29,269 nucleotides of DNA, from the NCBI GenBank assembly GCA_028717785.1, contig JAQUND010000014.1, positions 1 through 29,269 on the forward strand. Direction: 5' to 3'. The position numbers and the translations under genes are program-made. The notes under the pieces were generated by a model. The model had not been told where the DNA came from and searched no databases. It was given only the letters and a program-made list of their open reading frames with translations. Below are positions 7,364 to 15,793 of the stretch, in pieces; within the stretch, counting starts at the first letter, position 1; each line of letters starts with the position of its first letter. The DNA is from Candidatus Nanoarchaeia archaeon (GTDB taxonomy: Archaea > Nanoarchaeota > Nanoarchaeia > SCGC-AAA011-G17 > JAFCDX01).

Positions 7364-7428
7364 TATTTGTTCTAATAGACAAGTTTAATTTGTCTTATAA
7401 ATTAATTAAAATTAAGAAAGGTTTTATT

Positions 7429-7707
7429 ATGCCTACTTATGACTATAAGTGTAGACAGTGCAATAATGTACAAGAAGAGACTCATAATATAACTGAATTA
7501 CCTAAAATAAGTTGTAGTATTTGTGGTAGTGAATGTGAAAAACAGTTTTCTTTAAACAAAAATTTTATTTTAAAGGGTGGTGATTGGCCAAGTCAAGGTT
7601 TTAGAATAAAAAAACAAATGACAGAAAAAAATAGTAGAATGAAGTCTAAGATGATCGAAAGAGAAAGATCAGGAGAAGGTGTAAGAAAACTATCAGATTT
7701 AAAATAA
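7429..7707 (+). CDS. FmdB-type zinc-ribbon protein, 92 aa
   Basis: I chose ATG 7429, which follows AAGAAAGG; the longer open frame from 7390 lacks a signal. The N-terminus MPTYDYKCRQCNN is the classic FmdB/CxxC start, with a second pair CSICGSECEKQF, giving a four-Cys zinc ribbon in the first 45 residues. This is followed by ILKGGDWPSQGFR and a charged helical tail, a layout common in phage copies of this family. The family is thought to be regulatory or nucleic-acid associated, but its biochemical role is unknown. It is first in a run of three tiny zinc proteins. Confidence 0.87.
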   Translation: MPTYDYKCRQCNNVQEETHNITELPKISCSICGSECEKQFSLNKNFILKGGDWPSQGFRIKKQMTEKNSRMKSKMIERERSGEGVRKLSDLK

Positions 7708-7719
7708 TTGGAGATTAAA

Positions 7720-7890
7720 ATGCGTTGTCCTATTTGTAATCTTGAAAAAGAAGATCATGCAAGAATTAGAATCGAAATTTTAGATAAAAAAAGCAAAGAA
7801 ATAATAGAAGTTTCTTATGGAGAAATAATTTGTATTGATTGTTTGAAAAAAAGGTACAAAGATAGAACAAAAATCAGAGTGTATGTGTAG
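7720..7890 (+). CDS. mini zinc-binding protein, 56 aa
   Basis: ATG 7720 follows TTGGAGAT; the frame is open to a TTG at 7708 but the ATG has the better spacing. The protein has two Cys pairs, MRCPICNLEKEDHAR at the start and IICIDCLKKRYKDR near the end, separated by a short beta-rich stretch, so it forms a treble-clef or ribbon-like four-Cys zinc site. It is flanked by two FmdB-like genes with 12-base and 6-base spacers, so it belongs to the same operon. Function is unknown. Confidence 0.75.
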   Translation: MRCPICNLEKEDHARIRIEILDKKSKEIIEVSYGEIICIDCLKKRYKDRTKIRVYV

Positions 7891-7896
7891 GTAAGT

Positions 7897-8145
7897 ATGC
7901 CAATTTATGAGTATGTTTGTAAAAAATGCGGGAATAAATTCGAACAGTTTATGCATGTAAATTCTGATTTGCCAAAATGTACTGTTTGTAAAAGTGATGT
8001 TGAGCGATTAATATCGCGTTTTTCAAGCGTTGTTAAGGGTAGTGAGCACAGATTGTTAGATTGTGTTGTAGGGGAAGATGCTGACATAAGAAGAAGTTAT
8101 TTAGAGAAAAGACGAAAAAGAAAACAAAATAAAATAAAGGAGTAA
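7897..8145 (+). CDS. FmdB-type zinc-ribbon protein, 82 aa
   Basis: The start MPIYEYVCKKCGNKFEQ is diagnostic of the FmdB family, with the second Cys pair in LPKCTVCKSDVERLISRF. The C-terminal 25 residues are rich in Arg and Lys (RRSYLEKRRKRKQNK), suggesting nucleic acid contact. It is distinct in sequence from the FmdB-like protein at 7429, so the phage carries two diverged copies four hundred bases apart. The stop is followed three bases later by the sigma-like gene. Confidence 0.87.
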   Translation: MPIYEYVCKKCGNKFEQFMHVNSDLPKCTVCKSDVERLISRFSSVVKGSEHRLLDCVVGEDADIRRSYLEKRRKRKQNKIKE

Positions 8146-8148
8146 AAA

Positions 8149-9135
8149 ATGTTTTTTTTAAAATCTAAAAAACTTGAAGGTGATTCACTTGTTGATGCTG
8201 TGAAGACTTTACAAAATACTGATAGTTCAAGGAAAGAAAAAAACAAATCGTTCGAAGATTTAAGGGAGACTTTTGGTGGTCTAATAGGAAAAAAAGAAAA
8301 ATCTATTAGAGAAATTGCAAAAAATCAACAAGAAAGAAACGAGATAAGACACCATATAGAAAGTTCATTTCTTGAAGTTTTAATGGATGTGACACCGAAA
8401 AGTGCACCTGAAATTGTAGCTTATATTGCTAAAGCTTTTAATACGAAAATAAACAGACATTCTATAAATAATCTCTTGGGTAAAGGCGAGATTATAGAAG
8501 ACATCAATAAATACAAAATTCGTTTTAAAAATGCTTTAAGAACGTTTTTTGAGAAATATCATAGAATGCCTGATTTTAATAAAGTTGATGTTGATGATTT
8601 AGAAGAAGGCTCTGATGATTTAGATAAGTTCTCTGAAATAATGAAATCAAAAAAAGAAAAAGTTTTAGAAATTTTGAAACTTTTTGGTCAAGGAACAATT
8701 AAAAGTATGTATGAAGAAGTTGCAGGTGATGAAGGCGAAAATGCTCTTATTCTTATGGATACGTTGAAAAGCAACGAACCACTACCTGATGAAGTTTTAA
8801 GAGACAAAGAAATAATGAAAATATTTTCTGAAGAATTAAAAAAATTACCAGAAAATCAGCAAAGAGTTTTAATGGAATATTATCATCCAAACGATCCTAA
8901 TGCTGATGATTTGACAAATAATCAAGTTGCTGAAAAATTACAAAAAGAAGACGAATCATATACTGAAAGAAATGTTCGTCATTGGTTAGCAATAGGAAGA
9001 GAGAAACTTAGAGAAAATAATAAACTTAGAGAACTTTATACTGCAAGTACAATTCGACGTCTTGTAAAAATTGCAATGTGCAAATATAAAACTTCAGAAG
9101 ATATTGTTTTTGATATTGTTGCTTCTTGTATTTAG
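8149..9135 (+). CDS. sigma-factor-like protein with region-4-type HTH, 328 aa
   Basis: ATG 8149 follows AAAGGAGTAAAA. The C-terminal third (about residues 220-295) looks like sigma region 4: EELKKLPENQQRVLMEYY, a turn with Asn/Asp-rich insertion, NQVAEKLQK, then RNVRHWLAIGREKLREN as the recognition helix. The N-terminal part includes a possible second helical DNA-binding domain (SAPEIVAYIAKAF ... INRHSINNLL). No clear region 2 (core and -10 binding) is seen, so it may be a divergent sigma factor or a DNA-binding adaptor. Because it lies directly upstream of TerL, the alternative is a terminase small subunit. It is a candidate reader of the TTCTA-NN-GTTTTTAT motif. Confidence 0.62.
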   Translation: MFFLKSKKLEGDSLVDAVKTLQNTDSSRKEKNKSFEDLRETFGGLIGKKEKSIREIAKNQQERNEIRHHIESSFLEVLMDVTPKSAPEIVAYIAKAFNTKINRHSINNLLGKGEIIEDINKYKIRFKNALRTFFEKYHRMPDFNKVDVDDLEEGSDDLDKFSEIMKSKKEKVLEILKLFGQGTIKSMYEEVAGDEGENALILMDTLKSNEPLPDEVLRDKEIMKIFSEELKKLPENQQRVLMEYYHPNDPNADDLTNNQVAEKLQKEDESYTERNVRHWLAIGREKLRENNKLRELYTASTIRRLVKIAMCKYKTSEDIVFDIVASCI

Positions 9136-9182
9136 TTGTGGCTTTAATATGTATGTTGATTTAAACAAATAAAAGGTTAATA

Positions 9183-11039
9183 ATGTCTACAGACACTGCT
9201 TTTTCTTTAGAAGCTTGTTTTGCTGAAGCAACAAAAAATCTTATTAATGATTCTGAAGATGTTGTTGACATTATTACTTTTTGCGAACATCCTCTTTATT
9301 TAGATCAACCTTTACATCCAGTAGAAAAATTAGTTCTTAAAGTTTATTATGGTTTAGAACTAGACAGTAAAGAAAAAAGTATTAAAATAAGGTCTTTTCC
9401 TTTTGATAGAAAAGGAAAGTATTTTACTGAAGTTGAATATGTTAATTATTTAATTCAGCAAAGTAGAACAAATTTAAAAGAAATTTCAACAAGACACCTT
9501 GTCGAATTAATTTTAGTTTGTGGAAGAAGATCAGGGAAGACATTTATTGCTTCTGTAATTTCTTCTTATGAAGCATATAAACTAATTTTAAAAGTCGATC
9601 CACAAAAATATTATAAACTTCCCCAAGGGGAAGAAATAAGAATTGTCAATATTGCTAGTACTACAGAACAAGCACTTATATTGGCAAAAGCAACACAAAA
9701 TAGAATTCTTAATTCAAAATGGTTTGTTCCATATATAGAAGGAAAAAACCAATCTGATATAAGATTAAGAACAAAAAGAGATCTTGAACTTTATTCACAA
9801 GAAGTAAAACTTCATGGCAAACCTCTTGATACACATGCATCAATAAAGATTCTTGCTTTACCATGTACAGCTAGAGGTATTAGAGGTGGAAGTATAATAG
9901 TTGGTATACTAGATGAAATAGCACATTTTATAGATAATGAAGGTAATAGATCTGGAGATCAGATCTATGAAGCTCTTACACCTTCTATTGCTACTTTTGG
10001 TCTTGATGGAAAAATTATATGTATTTCATCTCCTTACATAAAAGCAGGTATTTTCTATGATCTTTATTTAGATGCTATAGGTAGAGATGGAGAAGAACCA
10101 GACGAAAATAAAGTAATGTTTCAAATTCCTACTTGGGAAATGAACGAGTCTATTACTTTTGAATATCTTGAAACTGAAAAGAAAAGGAATCCTGAATCTT
10201 TTGATTCTGAATTTGGAGCTGAGTTTTCTTCTGTTGTATCTGGATTTTTCAAATATCCAGAGAGAATAGACTTGTGTATATTAAGAGATGAAGAAACACA
10301 AGTACCATTATCAAATCTTGCACATTATATTGCTGTAGATCCTTCAGCTAATCAAAATGGTTACGCTCTTGCTATGGTTCATGTAGAACAAAGAGAAAAA
10401 ATAAGATTAGAAAACGGAAAAGAAAAAAGAGAAAAAAAGCATATTGTTGTATTAGATAGATGGAAAGTATGGTCGTTAAAAGATCCTGAATTTTTTGGAA
10501 TGCCCTATATAGATGAAGAAGTGATACATGAATACATGAACACATTGTTTCAAAAATTTAGAGTAGTAAAAGTTGCTTTTGATCAATTCGATAGTACTTC
10601 TTTTGTTATGAAATTAAGAAAGAAACATGTTGATGCTATTAAGACACCTTTTAGCAGACATTATAATACAAAGATCTTTAAAAATTTAAGAGACATTATT
10701 TATGACGAAAGACTTGATTTATTTTATGAAGAAAAGGGTTTAAAAGAATTAAAAAATTTACAAGAGAAACGTGTTGGGAAAAAACAATTTCTTGTTGAAG
10801 CTCCTACACAAGGTGAAATAACTACTGACGATATGTGTGATGTATTAGCAAATGCTTGTTATATAGCTACATGTCATCAATCTAGTTTTGCATCAACTGG
10901 GATAATAGGTACTAATGGTTCGCAAGTTTTTTCTTGTTCTGGGAACAGAGTTACAAGTCTTCAATCATATAAAAGAAAATTAAAGCTTCATAAAACAACA
11001 ACAAATTTAGAAAAAGCAAAACAATTGAAAATGTATTAA
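9183..11039 (+). CDS. terL: terminase large subunit (ATPase and nuclease)
   Basis: The 618-residue product has the standard two-domain layout. Walker A GRRSGKT is at 114-120, Walker B GILDEIAHF at 241-249 with Asp244-Glu245, and the coupling motif CISSPY follows. The RNase-H-fold nuclease has IAVDPS with Asp386, VAFDQFD with Asp467 and TTDDMCDV with Asp549-550 and Asp553. It cuts concatemeric DNA and pumps it into the prohead through the portal. It starts after AAAAGG and its stop overlaps the next ATG (TAATG). The nuclease and ATPase residues are intact. Packaging mode (cos, headful, other) cannot be decided here. Confidence 0.95.
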   Translation: MSTDTAFSLEACFAEATKNLINDSEDVVDIITFCEHPLYLDQPLHPVEKLVLKVYYGLELDSKEKSIKIRSFPFDRKGKYFTEVEYVNYLIQQSRTNLKEISTRHLVELILVCGRRSGKTFIASVISSYEAYKLILKVDPQKYYKLPQGEEIRIVNIASTTEQALILAKATQNRILNSKWFVPYIEGKNQSDIRLRTKRDLELYSQEVKLHGKPLDTHASIKILALPCTARGIRGGSIIVGILDEIAHFIDNEGNRSGDQIYEALTPSIATFGLDGKIICISSPYIKAGIFYDLYLDAIGRDGEEPDENKVMFQIPTWEMNESITFEYLETEKKRNPESFDSEFGAEFSSVVSGFFKYPERIDLCILRDEETQVPLSNLAHYIAVDPSANQNGYALAMVHVEQREKIRLENGKEKREKKHIVVLDRWKVWSLKDPEFFGMPYIDEEVIHEYMNTLFQKFRVVKVAFDQFDSTSFVMKLRKKHVDAIKTPFSRHYNTKIFKNLRDIIYDERLDLFYEEKGLKELKNLQEKRVGKKQFLVEAPTQGEITTDDMCDVLANACYIATCHQSSFASTGIIGTNGSQVFSCSGNRVTSLQSYKRKLKLHKTTTNLEKAKQLKMY

Positions 11040-11275
11040 TGAAACAGATAGAAGAAATTAAATCTTTAATTAATAAACTTAAATTACAATCTCAAAGTGT
11101 ACAAGTAAAAATAAATAGTTTGAAAGAAGATGATGTTTCTGTTAAATATTATTTAAATAATTTAAAAAGAATGTCTTTGCAATCTTTAGACTTGTTTATA
11201 GCAATTGACAAACAAATTGGTTATTTAGAAAATCAAAAAAAAATGTTGTTGTTAAGGAATAAAAAAAGGAGATAG
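11039..11275 (+). CDS. small coiled-coil protein, 78 aa
   Basis: The ATG overlaps the terminase stop by one base, indicating coupled translation. The product is almost entirely helical and Lys/Leu-rich (EIKSLINKLKLQSQSVQVK, IDKQIGYLENQKKMLLL) and ends in a basic KKRR tail. No conserved domain is recognised. Its position between TerL and portal would fit a packaging accessory protein or a small terminase-like partner, but that is inferred from position only. Confidence 0.7.
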   Translation: MKQIEEIKSLINKLKLQSQSVQVKINSLKEDDVSVKYYLNNLKRMSLQSLDLFIAIDKQIGYLENQKKMLLLRNKKRR

Positions 11276-11277
11276 AC

Positions 11278-11916
11278 ATGGATTATCCATGGTTTGATAA
11301 ATTTGCTATTGAAGCTGCAGAAGATACAGAACCTGATGAAGAAACAGGAACAAATGAACCTGTTAGTGTCGATGATGAGACTGAAAATGTAGAAGAACAA
11401 CCTGATACAGAAATGGCTAAAGATTTAACTGAAGATACTGGTACAACAGAATCTGAGCCAGTTGTTCAAGATACTGTTGATGTAAATAATATACAAGAAC
11501 AAATTGATGGCTTGAAAACACAGATAGAAGATATGCAAAAAAATTTTGATTTAGAAGATGAAGTAAAAGATCTTAAAAGACGAATAGAGAACATATCAGT
11601 ACCTGATGAGACAAATACAAATGACGATATTTTTCAATCTGCATCTTTACAAATTAATTATATAAAACGTTCTATAAGAAGATTTTTTAGAGTTAAAACA
11701 TCAAAATTATCTGGAAAACAACAAAAAGCAATTGAAGATTTGTTAGAACAAAAACCTTCAATGTCTTCTCAAGAAATAGCATTACAACTTTCAAAATCTA
11801 TAAATGCGTCAGATCAAGATATAATTGATTTTATTAGAAATTCTGAATTTAGATTTAGACATAGAAGACACGGTGTTGAAGCATCTGTAATAGACTGGAA
11901 TTTTTTGAATATCTAA
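11278..11916 (+). CDS. head-region protein with acidic N-terminus and basic C-terminal domain, 212 aa
   Basis: ATG 11278 follows AAAAAAGGAGATAG. Residues 1-75 are a low-complexity acidic stretch rich in Glu, Asp and Thr. Residues about 78-110 form a coiled coil (IQEQIDGLKTQIEDMQKN, EDEVKDLKRRIENI). The C-terminal ~90 residues form a compact helical domain (LSGKQQKAIEDLLEQKPSMS, QEIALQLSKSINA) with a basic patch RFRHRRHG. The C-terminal domain looks like a small HTH-type fold. The gene sits between TerL and portal. No family is recognised. Confidence 0.72.
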   Translation: MDYPWFDKFAIEAAEDTEPDEETGTNEPVSVDDETENVEEQPDTEMAKDLTEDTGTTESEPVVQDTVDVNNIQEQIDGLKTQIEDMQKNFDLEDEVKDLKRRIENISVPDETNTNDDIFQSASLQINYIKRSIRRFFRVKTSKLSGKQQKAIEDLLEQKPSMSSQEIALQLSKSINASDQDIIDFIRNSEFRFRHRRHGVEASVIDWNFLNI

Positions 11917-11942
11917 TGGAAAAATTAAGGTAGAAATTAAAA

Positions 11943-14192
11943 ATGATAAAAAGAAAAAAAGTGACATCGCTTGATTCTAGCGGTATGAAAAAAGCAGGTG
12001 CTACAATAAAATTTGGAAACGATTCGAAAATAATTGATTCTGAGTTTTATCAGGGCAAACCAAGAAAGTACGATAGACGCTTGCTTAAAGTTGTAGAACA
12101 AATGTCAAAGAAAATAAATAAGACTGCAAACATTTGCGGTGGTGCAAATGTAAAAAACTCTTTACCTTCTTTTTATCATCCAGAGTTCGAACCAAGTTCT
12201 ATTTTGATGCCAAGAGATTATAGAGAAATAAATGCTTGGTGTAGATATTTTTATAAATATGATCCTCTTGTAAGTACTGCTGTAGATTCACATTCAGAAT
12301 TGCCTATGTCTACAATAAGAATGACATTACCACAAGGAAAAGACAAAAACAAAAATAAAAGAATCCAGAGTGAATACGAAGAAATGTGTTCTACCGAGGG
12401 TATAGATCTTTTTAATAAATTACTTCAAATTGGTGTTGAATATTATAAACTTGGAAATGTGTTTCCGTTTGCACGTTGGAGCGAAAAAAATAATAGATGG
12501 TCAAAACTTACTCTTTTAGACCCTGATTATATAGAACTTGAAAAGTTACAATTTACTGACATAATGAGAGTAGATTTAACGCCAAACGAACAAATGAAAA
12601 AGATAATTAACAATGGGCCAAGCAATCCTAAAACAGGTTCTCTTTATCAAGCAATACCTGATGATGTAAGAGAACTTGTTCAAGCAGGTAAAAAAATACC
12701 TCTTAATACAAATCCTTCTCATGGTAGTCATGTAGCACATATAGCTTACAAAATGGCAGACTATGATTTAGTTGGTACAGGTATAGTAGAACGAAATTTT
12801 AAAACATTAGTTTATAAAGATAGACTAAGACAGTCTCAAGACGCAATAGCTTCTCGTCATCTAACTCCTAAACATTTGATTTGGGCTGAATCTAGTGGTA
12901 TGGCAGATTTATCACAAATAAGAGAACAAGTTGATAATGCTTTTGCTGATCCTGATTATGCTATAATAACTAATTACGAGTTACATTGGGATTTGATAGG
13001 TACAAGTCAAGGTCTTATGGGTCTTGAAGCTGAATGGGGATGGATAAATGAAGAATTACTGATAGGATTAATGGTAAATAAAAGTTTTTTACTTGGTGAA
13101 GGATCTTATGCAAATGGCCAAACTGTACTTGAAGTCATGAACCAAAAATATTCTATATACAGAGAAAGAATTGAAAGTTATATTGTCCAGTATTTGTTTT
13201 TGCCAATGGCAATGAGAAATGATTGGGCTGAATATGAAGAAGGAACTGTAAAAAAAGAAAAAAAGATTAGATGGTCATATCCTAAAATAAAATGGAATAG
13301 ACTTAATTTCGTCGATGATACAGCTCATAAACAAATGCTTTCTCAAATGGTTACACAAGGTCAAATCGACATGCAGACTTGGCTTGAGTGTTTTGGTCTT
13401 GATGCAGAAACTATAAAAGAAAGAATTAAAAGATTTGAGGGTACTCCTCTTGATATTAATTACTTTACGATGATGAATGGTGCAGCTACTGAAGCAGGAA
13501 GATCTCTTGCTCCTTATATTGCTGAATTAAGAGCTAAAGAATTAGGATTTGATTATCAACCTGAAACTACAGAAATGTTTGCTTCTAAATCAGATTCTTT
13601 TTCTAAAACAGGTGAAACAAGAGATGAAAGAAGATATGATAGACAAGTTAATAAAAAGAAAAAAGAAATAGAAGATAAAATAGAAGAATTAGAAATACCA
13701 TTAAAAAAAAGAATAAAACCCGAAAGAAAAGACGTTAAAAAAGTAAAATTGTTTGCTGAACCAGTTAACAAAATTGATATTCCTGATATTCCATTTATTG
13801 ATGATGATAAAGCAAAAGATATAGGAAATAATATTATAAAAGAAGAAAATTCAAGAAATTCTTGGATAGACTTTATGTTGAACAATTTAAAGTTTTCTCA
13901 AAACGCAAGAAGATCTGCTTTAAATTTAGAAAACGAAATATTGTCTCTTAATGGTACGTCTAATTCAAAAACAAGAATTCAAACAATAAGGAAATATCTT
14001 CCACAAATTTTTGCTACAAAAATTAATGAAGATCTTCCAATAGTTACAAAAACAGAGAAAGCAAGTAATATGTTTTCTAATGATATTTCTAATTTAACTT
14101 TTGAAATAGAATCAAAATTAAGTAATATGAAAAATGTTAATGATGTAAAAAATACTATAAGAACATTGATAAAAAAAGAATTCGAAAAATGA
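11943..14192 (+). CDS. portal protein, 749 aa
   Basis: This is the second large gene after TerL, the usual portal position. The sequence has the portal pattern of large phages: PRDYREINAWCRYFYKYDPL near the start, an alpha/beta wing, the SGMADLSQIREQVDNAFADP segment, and a WGWINEELLIGLMVNKSFLLGE stretch preceding the crown helices. The last ~230 residues are charged and helical, with a KKKKEIEDKIEELEIPLKKR coiled coil. The portal is the dodecameric DNA channel at one capsid vertex and docks TerL. The length is above the 450-550 residue norm, due to the C-terminal extension. The stop overlaps the next ATG (ATGA). Confidence 0.88.
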   Translation: MIKRKKVTSLDSSGMKKAGATIKFGNDSKIIDSEFYQGKPRKYDRRLLKVVEQMSKKINKTANICGGANVKNSLPSFYHPEFEPSSILMPRDYREINAWCRYFYKYDPLVSTAVDSHSELPMSTIRMTLPQGKDKNKNKRIQSEYEEMCSTEGIDLFNKLLQIGVEYYKLGNVFPFARWSEKNNRWSKLTLLDPDYIELEKLQFTDIMRVDLTPNEQMKKIINNGPSNPKTGSLYQAIPDDVRELVQAGKKIPLNTNPSHGSHVAHIAYKMADYDLVGTGIVERNFKTLVYKDRLRQSQDAIASRHLTPKHLIWAESSGMADLSQIREQVDNAFADPDYAIITNYELHWDLIGTSQGLMGLEAEWGWINEELLIGLMVNKSFLLGEGSYANGQTVLEVMNQKYSIYRERIESYIVQYLFLPMAMRNDWAEYEEGTVKKEKKIRWSYPKIKWNRLNFVDDTAHKQMLSQMVTQGQIDMQTWLECFGLDAETIKERIKRFEGTPLDINYFTMMNGAATEAGRSLAPYIAELRAKELGFDYQPETTEMFASKSDSFSKTGETRDERRYDRQVNKKKKEIEDKIEELEIPLKKRIKPERKDVKKVKLFAEPVNKIDIPDIPFIDDDKAKDIGNNIIKEENSRNSWIDFMLNNLKFSQNARRSALNLENEILSLNGTSNSKTRIQTIRKYLPQIFATKINEDLPIVTKTEKASNMFSNDISNLTFEIESKLSNMKNVNDVKNTIRTLIKKEFEK

Positions 14193-14587
14193 GCGAGAAA
14201 TTAGTACAAGAGATTATTAAAAAAAGTTTAAGAACTGTATCGAAAAAAAAGTTTAAAGATAAAGAACAATTTCTTAATGCAGTAAATAATTTTGTTTCTT
14301 CTATAAGATCTAATCTTGTGAAGTTAAAACTTATAGACTATTATTTTTCAAATGATAAGTCAAAACAACCTTATCAACATTGGAATTTAAAATTTGAAAT
14401 AATTTTTGATTTAAATGATGCATACATAGATAGTAAAATATATCAAGCTGGTTCTGTATACATTTTCCCTTCTAAAAAAATATATGCAGATATCCAGAAA
14501 AAAAGTTTATCATTATTTGAATCTTATCCAATATGGAATACAGAAAACACTATTGCAACTATATCTGGTAAAGCAAGAGATTACTAA
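14189..14587 (+). CDS. hypothetical protein, 132 aa, coupled to portal
   Basis: The ATG overlaps the portal stop by four bases (ATGA). The protein begins MSEKLVQEIIKKSLRTVSKK, another version of the short N-terminal helix found on several proteins here. Residues 40-130 are an alpha/beta domain with many aromatic residues (LIDYYFSNDKSK, QPYQHWNLKFEIIFDLND, SVYIFPSKKIYADIQ). No known family is recognised. The fixed position between portal and the SWIM-type protein suggests a head or head-maturation role. Confidence 0.7.
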   Translation: MSEKLVQEIIKKSLRTVSKKKFKDKEQFLNAVNNFVSSIRSNLVKLKLIDYYFSNDKSKQPYQHWNLKFEIIFDLNDAYIDSKIYQAGSVYIFPSKKIYADIQKKSLSLFESYPIWNTENTIATISGKARDY

Positions 14588-15235
14588 ATGAATACAATAT
14601 CAATAAAGAAAATAGTCAATGAAATTTTGTCTACTAAAATAGTTACTATAAACGATCTTATTGAACATGAGTTTTGTAAAATAGCAATATCAGTAGGCGA
14701 ACTTATTTTTAAGACTAATCGTCGATCTATTAAATATGCTAAAGGTTGTGTTGCTACATCAAAACGAAATGATCCTAAAAATGGTAGATGGACTTTTAGA
14801 GTAAAATGTAGTCAAGGTTGGAGTAAAGGACCTTACGATGTTAGATTTAAATTATTAAAAAGCAAAACAAAAACAAAAGGAATTCTAGGAAGAGAAATAG
14901 AAATTTCTTGTAATTGTAATTCGTGGAAGTATAATGGTGCAGATTATAACGCTTTAGATAAAGATTATTCTGAAAGACAGTATTCTAATGGACAACCCCC
15001 AAACATTAGAGATCCCCAAAGAAAATTTTTAATTTGTAAACATATTGCTGCTTGTGTACCTTTATTCAAAAGGTTTATTATTCCAGAAGGTTTTAAAGAT
15101 AATGTTTTACCCAAGCCTTTAAAGATGTTACCAAAACAAATTTTGCGTAAAGAACCAGAAAAAGAAATTAAACAACAACCAAAAAAAATTAAACCTGTTA
15201 TTCCCAAAAGAATTAAACCTATAAAACTTAGATAA
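14588..15235 (+). CDS. SWIM-type zinc-finger protein, 215 aa
   Basis: The start follows the previous stop directly (TAAATG). The core has a Cys-x-Cys pair in EISCNCNSWKYNG and a Cys-x-His pair in FLICKHIAAC, separated by 39 residues that include NIRDPQRKF. This is the CxCx(n)CxH SWIM arrangement with an insertion longer than the usual 6-25 residues; similar long-spaced forms occur in tailed phages. The C-terminal 45 residues are Lys/Pro-rich with a repeated IKP-x-x-PKRIKPIK pattern, suggesting nucleic-acid or protein binding. SWIM domains bind DNA or protein partners. The N-terminus again has the helix tag (IKKIVNEILSTK). Confidence 0.75.
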   Translation: MNTISIKKIVNEILSTKIVTINDLIEHEFCKIAISVGELIFKTNRRSIKYAKGCVATSKRNDPKNGRWTFRVKCSQGWSKGPYDVRFKLLKSKTKTKGILGREIEISCNCNSWKYNGADYNALDKDYSERQYSNGQPPNIRDPQRKFLICKHIAACVPLFKRFIIPEGFKDNVLPKPLKMLPKQILRKEPEKEIKQQPKKIKPVIPKRIKPIKLR

Positions 15236-15245
15236 TGAGGAAAAA

Positions 15246-15716
15246 ATGGTAAAAATGTTTTTTAAAGGTTGGAGAATGCCTGTAACTATAGGACCTACTT
15301 TATTGCAGACTGGATGGTATGGAGGTCAATGGGTTAGATTTACAGGTAATTTAACTGTGGAAAAAGCTTCTGTTTCTAGTGTCGCAGGTATTTTACTGAC
15401 TGGATATAAACTTGAGGATTGTGATGGTAAACCTTATGATTATAACAATATGGATGGATTACAAATTTTTAAACCATATCAATATGAAAATCAAGCGATA
15501 AATGCTTTTGGAAAAGCTACTATGGCTACAGATGATGGTCTTTATGATTTTAATTCAAATGTTTATGAAACACTTGTATACTCTTATAATCAAATTTTAT
15601 ATTTAAATTCTGAAGGTTTATTGACAAACGTTGATTCAGGATTTCCTTATATAGGTATTGTTGCGGGATTACCTTCAGACAATAATGGATGGTTAAGAGT
15701 TCTAGTCAGAATGTAA
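15246..15716 (+). CDS. decoration-like head protein, 156 aa
   Basis: GAGG six bases upstream supports ATG 15246. The product is beta-rich and Gly/Tyr-rich with no charged tails, typical of a structural protein. Its C-terminal half follows the same order as the protein at 19744: a short turn with AFGKATM, a YETLVYSYNQILYLNSEGLLT segment and a final PYIGIVAGLPSDNNGWLRVLV strand pair. The 19744 protein has YETDIYETR, GELLYVSDFGLLT and PAVARISKIPTATDPWL in the same order. The two are probably diverged relatives. I infer a capsid decoration or fibre-attachment role. Confidence 0.65.
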   Translation: MVKMFFKGWRMPVTIGPTLLQTGWYGGQWVRFTGNLTVEKASVSSVAGILLTGYKLEDCDGKPYDYNNMDGLQIFKPYQYENQAINAFGKATMATDDGLYDFNSNVYETLVYSYNQILYLNSEGLLTNVDSGFPYIGIVAGLPSDNNGWLRVLVRM

Positions 15717-15731
15717 AAATAAAGAGAAGAT

Positions 15732-15750
15732 TTTATATAGTTTTTATATT
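15732..15750 (+). promoter_or_regulatory. promoter-like motif copy 3 (TTTATATAGTTTTTATATT)
   Basis: The element lies in the 77-base spacer before the prohead protease gene and ends 43 bases before its ATG. It matches copies 1 and 2 in the TATAGTTTTTAT core. It is embedded in an imperfect inverted repeat (AAGATTT at 15727 and AAATCTT at 15753), so a hairpin role is possible instead. No T-tract follows the inverted repeat, which argues against a simple terminator. Confidence 0.45.
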
Positions 15751-15793
15751 TTAAATCTTGTTAAATGTCTTGTAAATTTTGGAGGGTATATTT

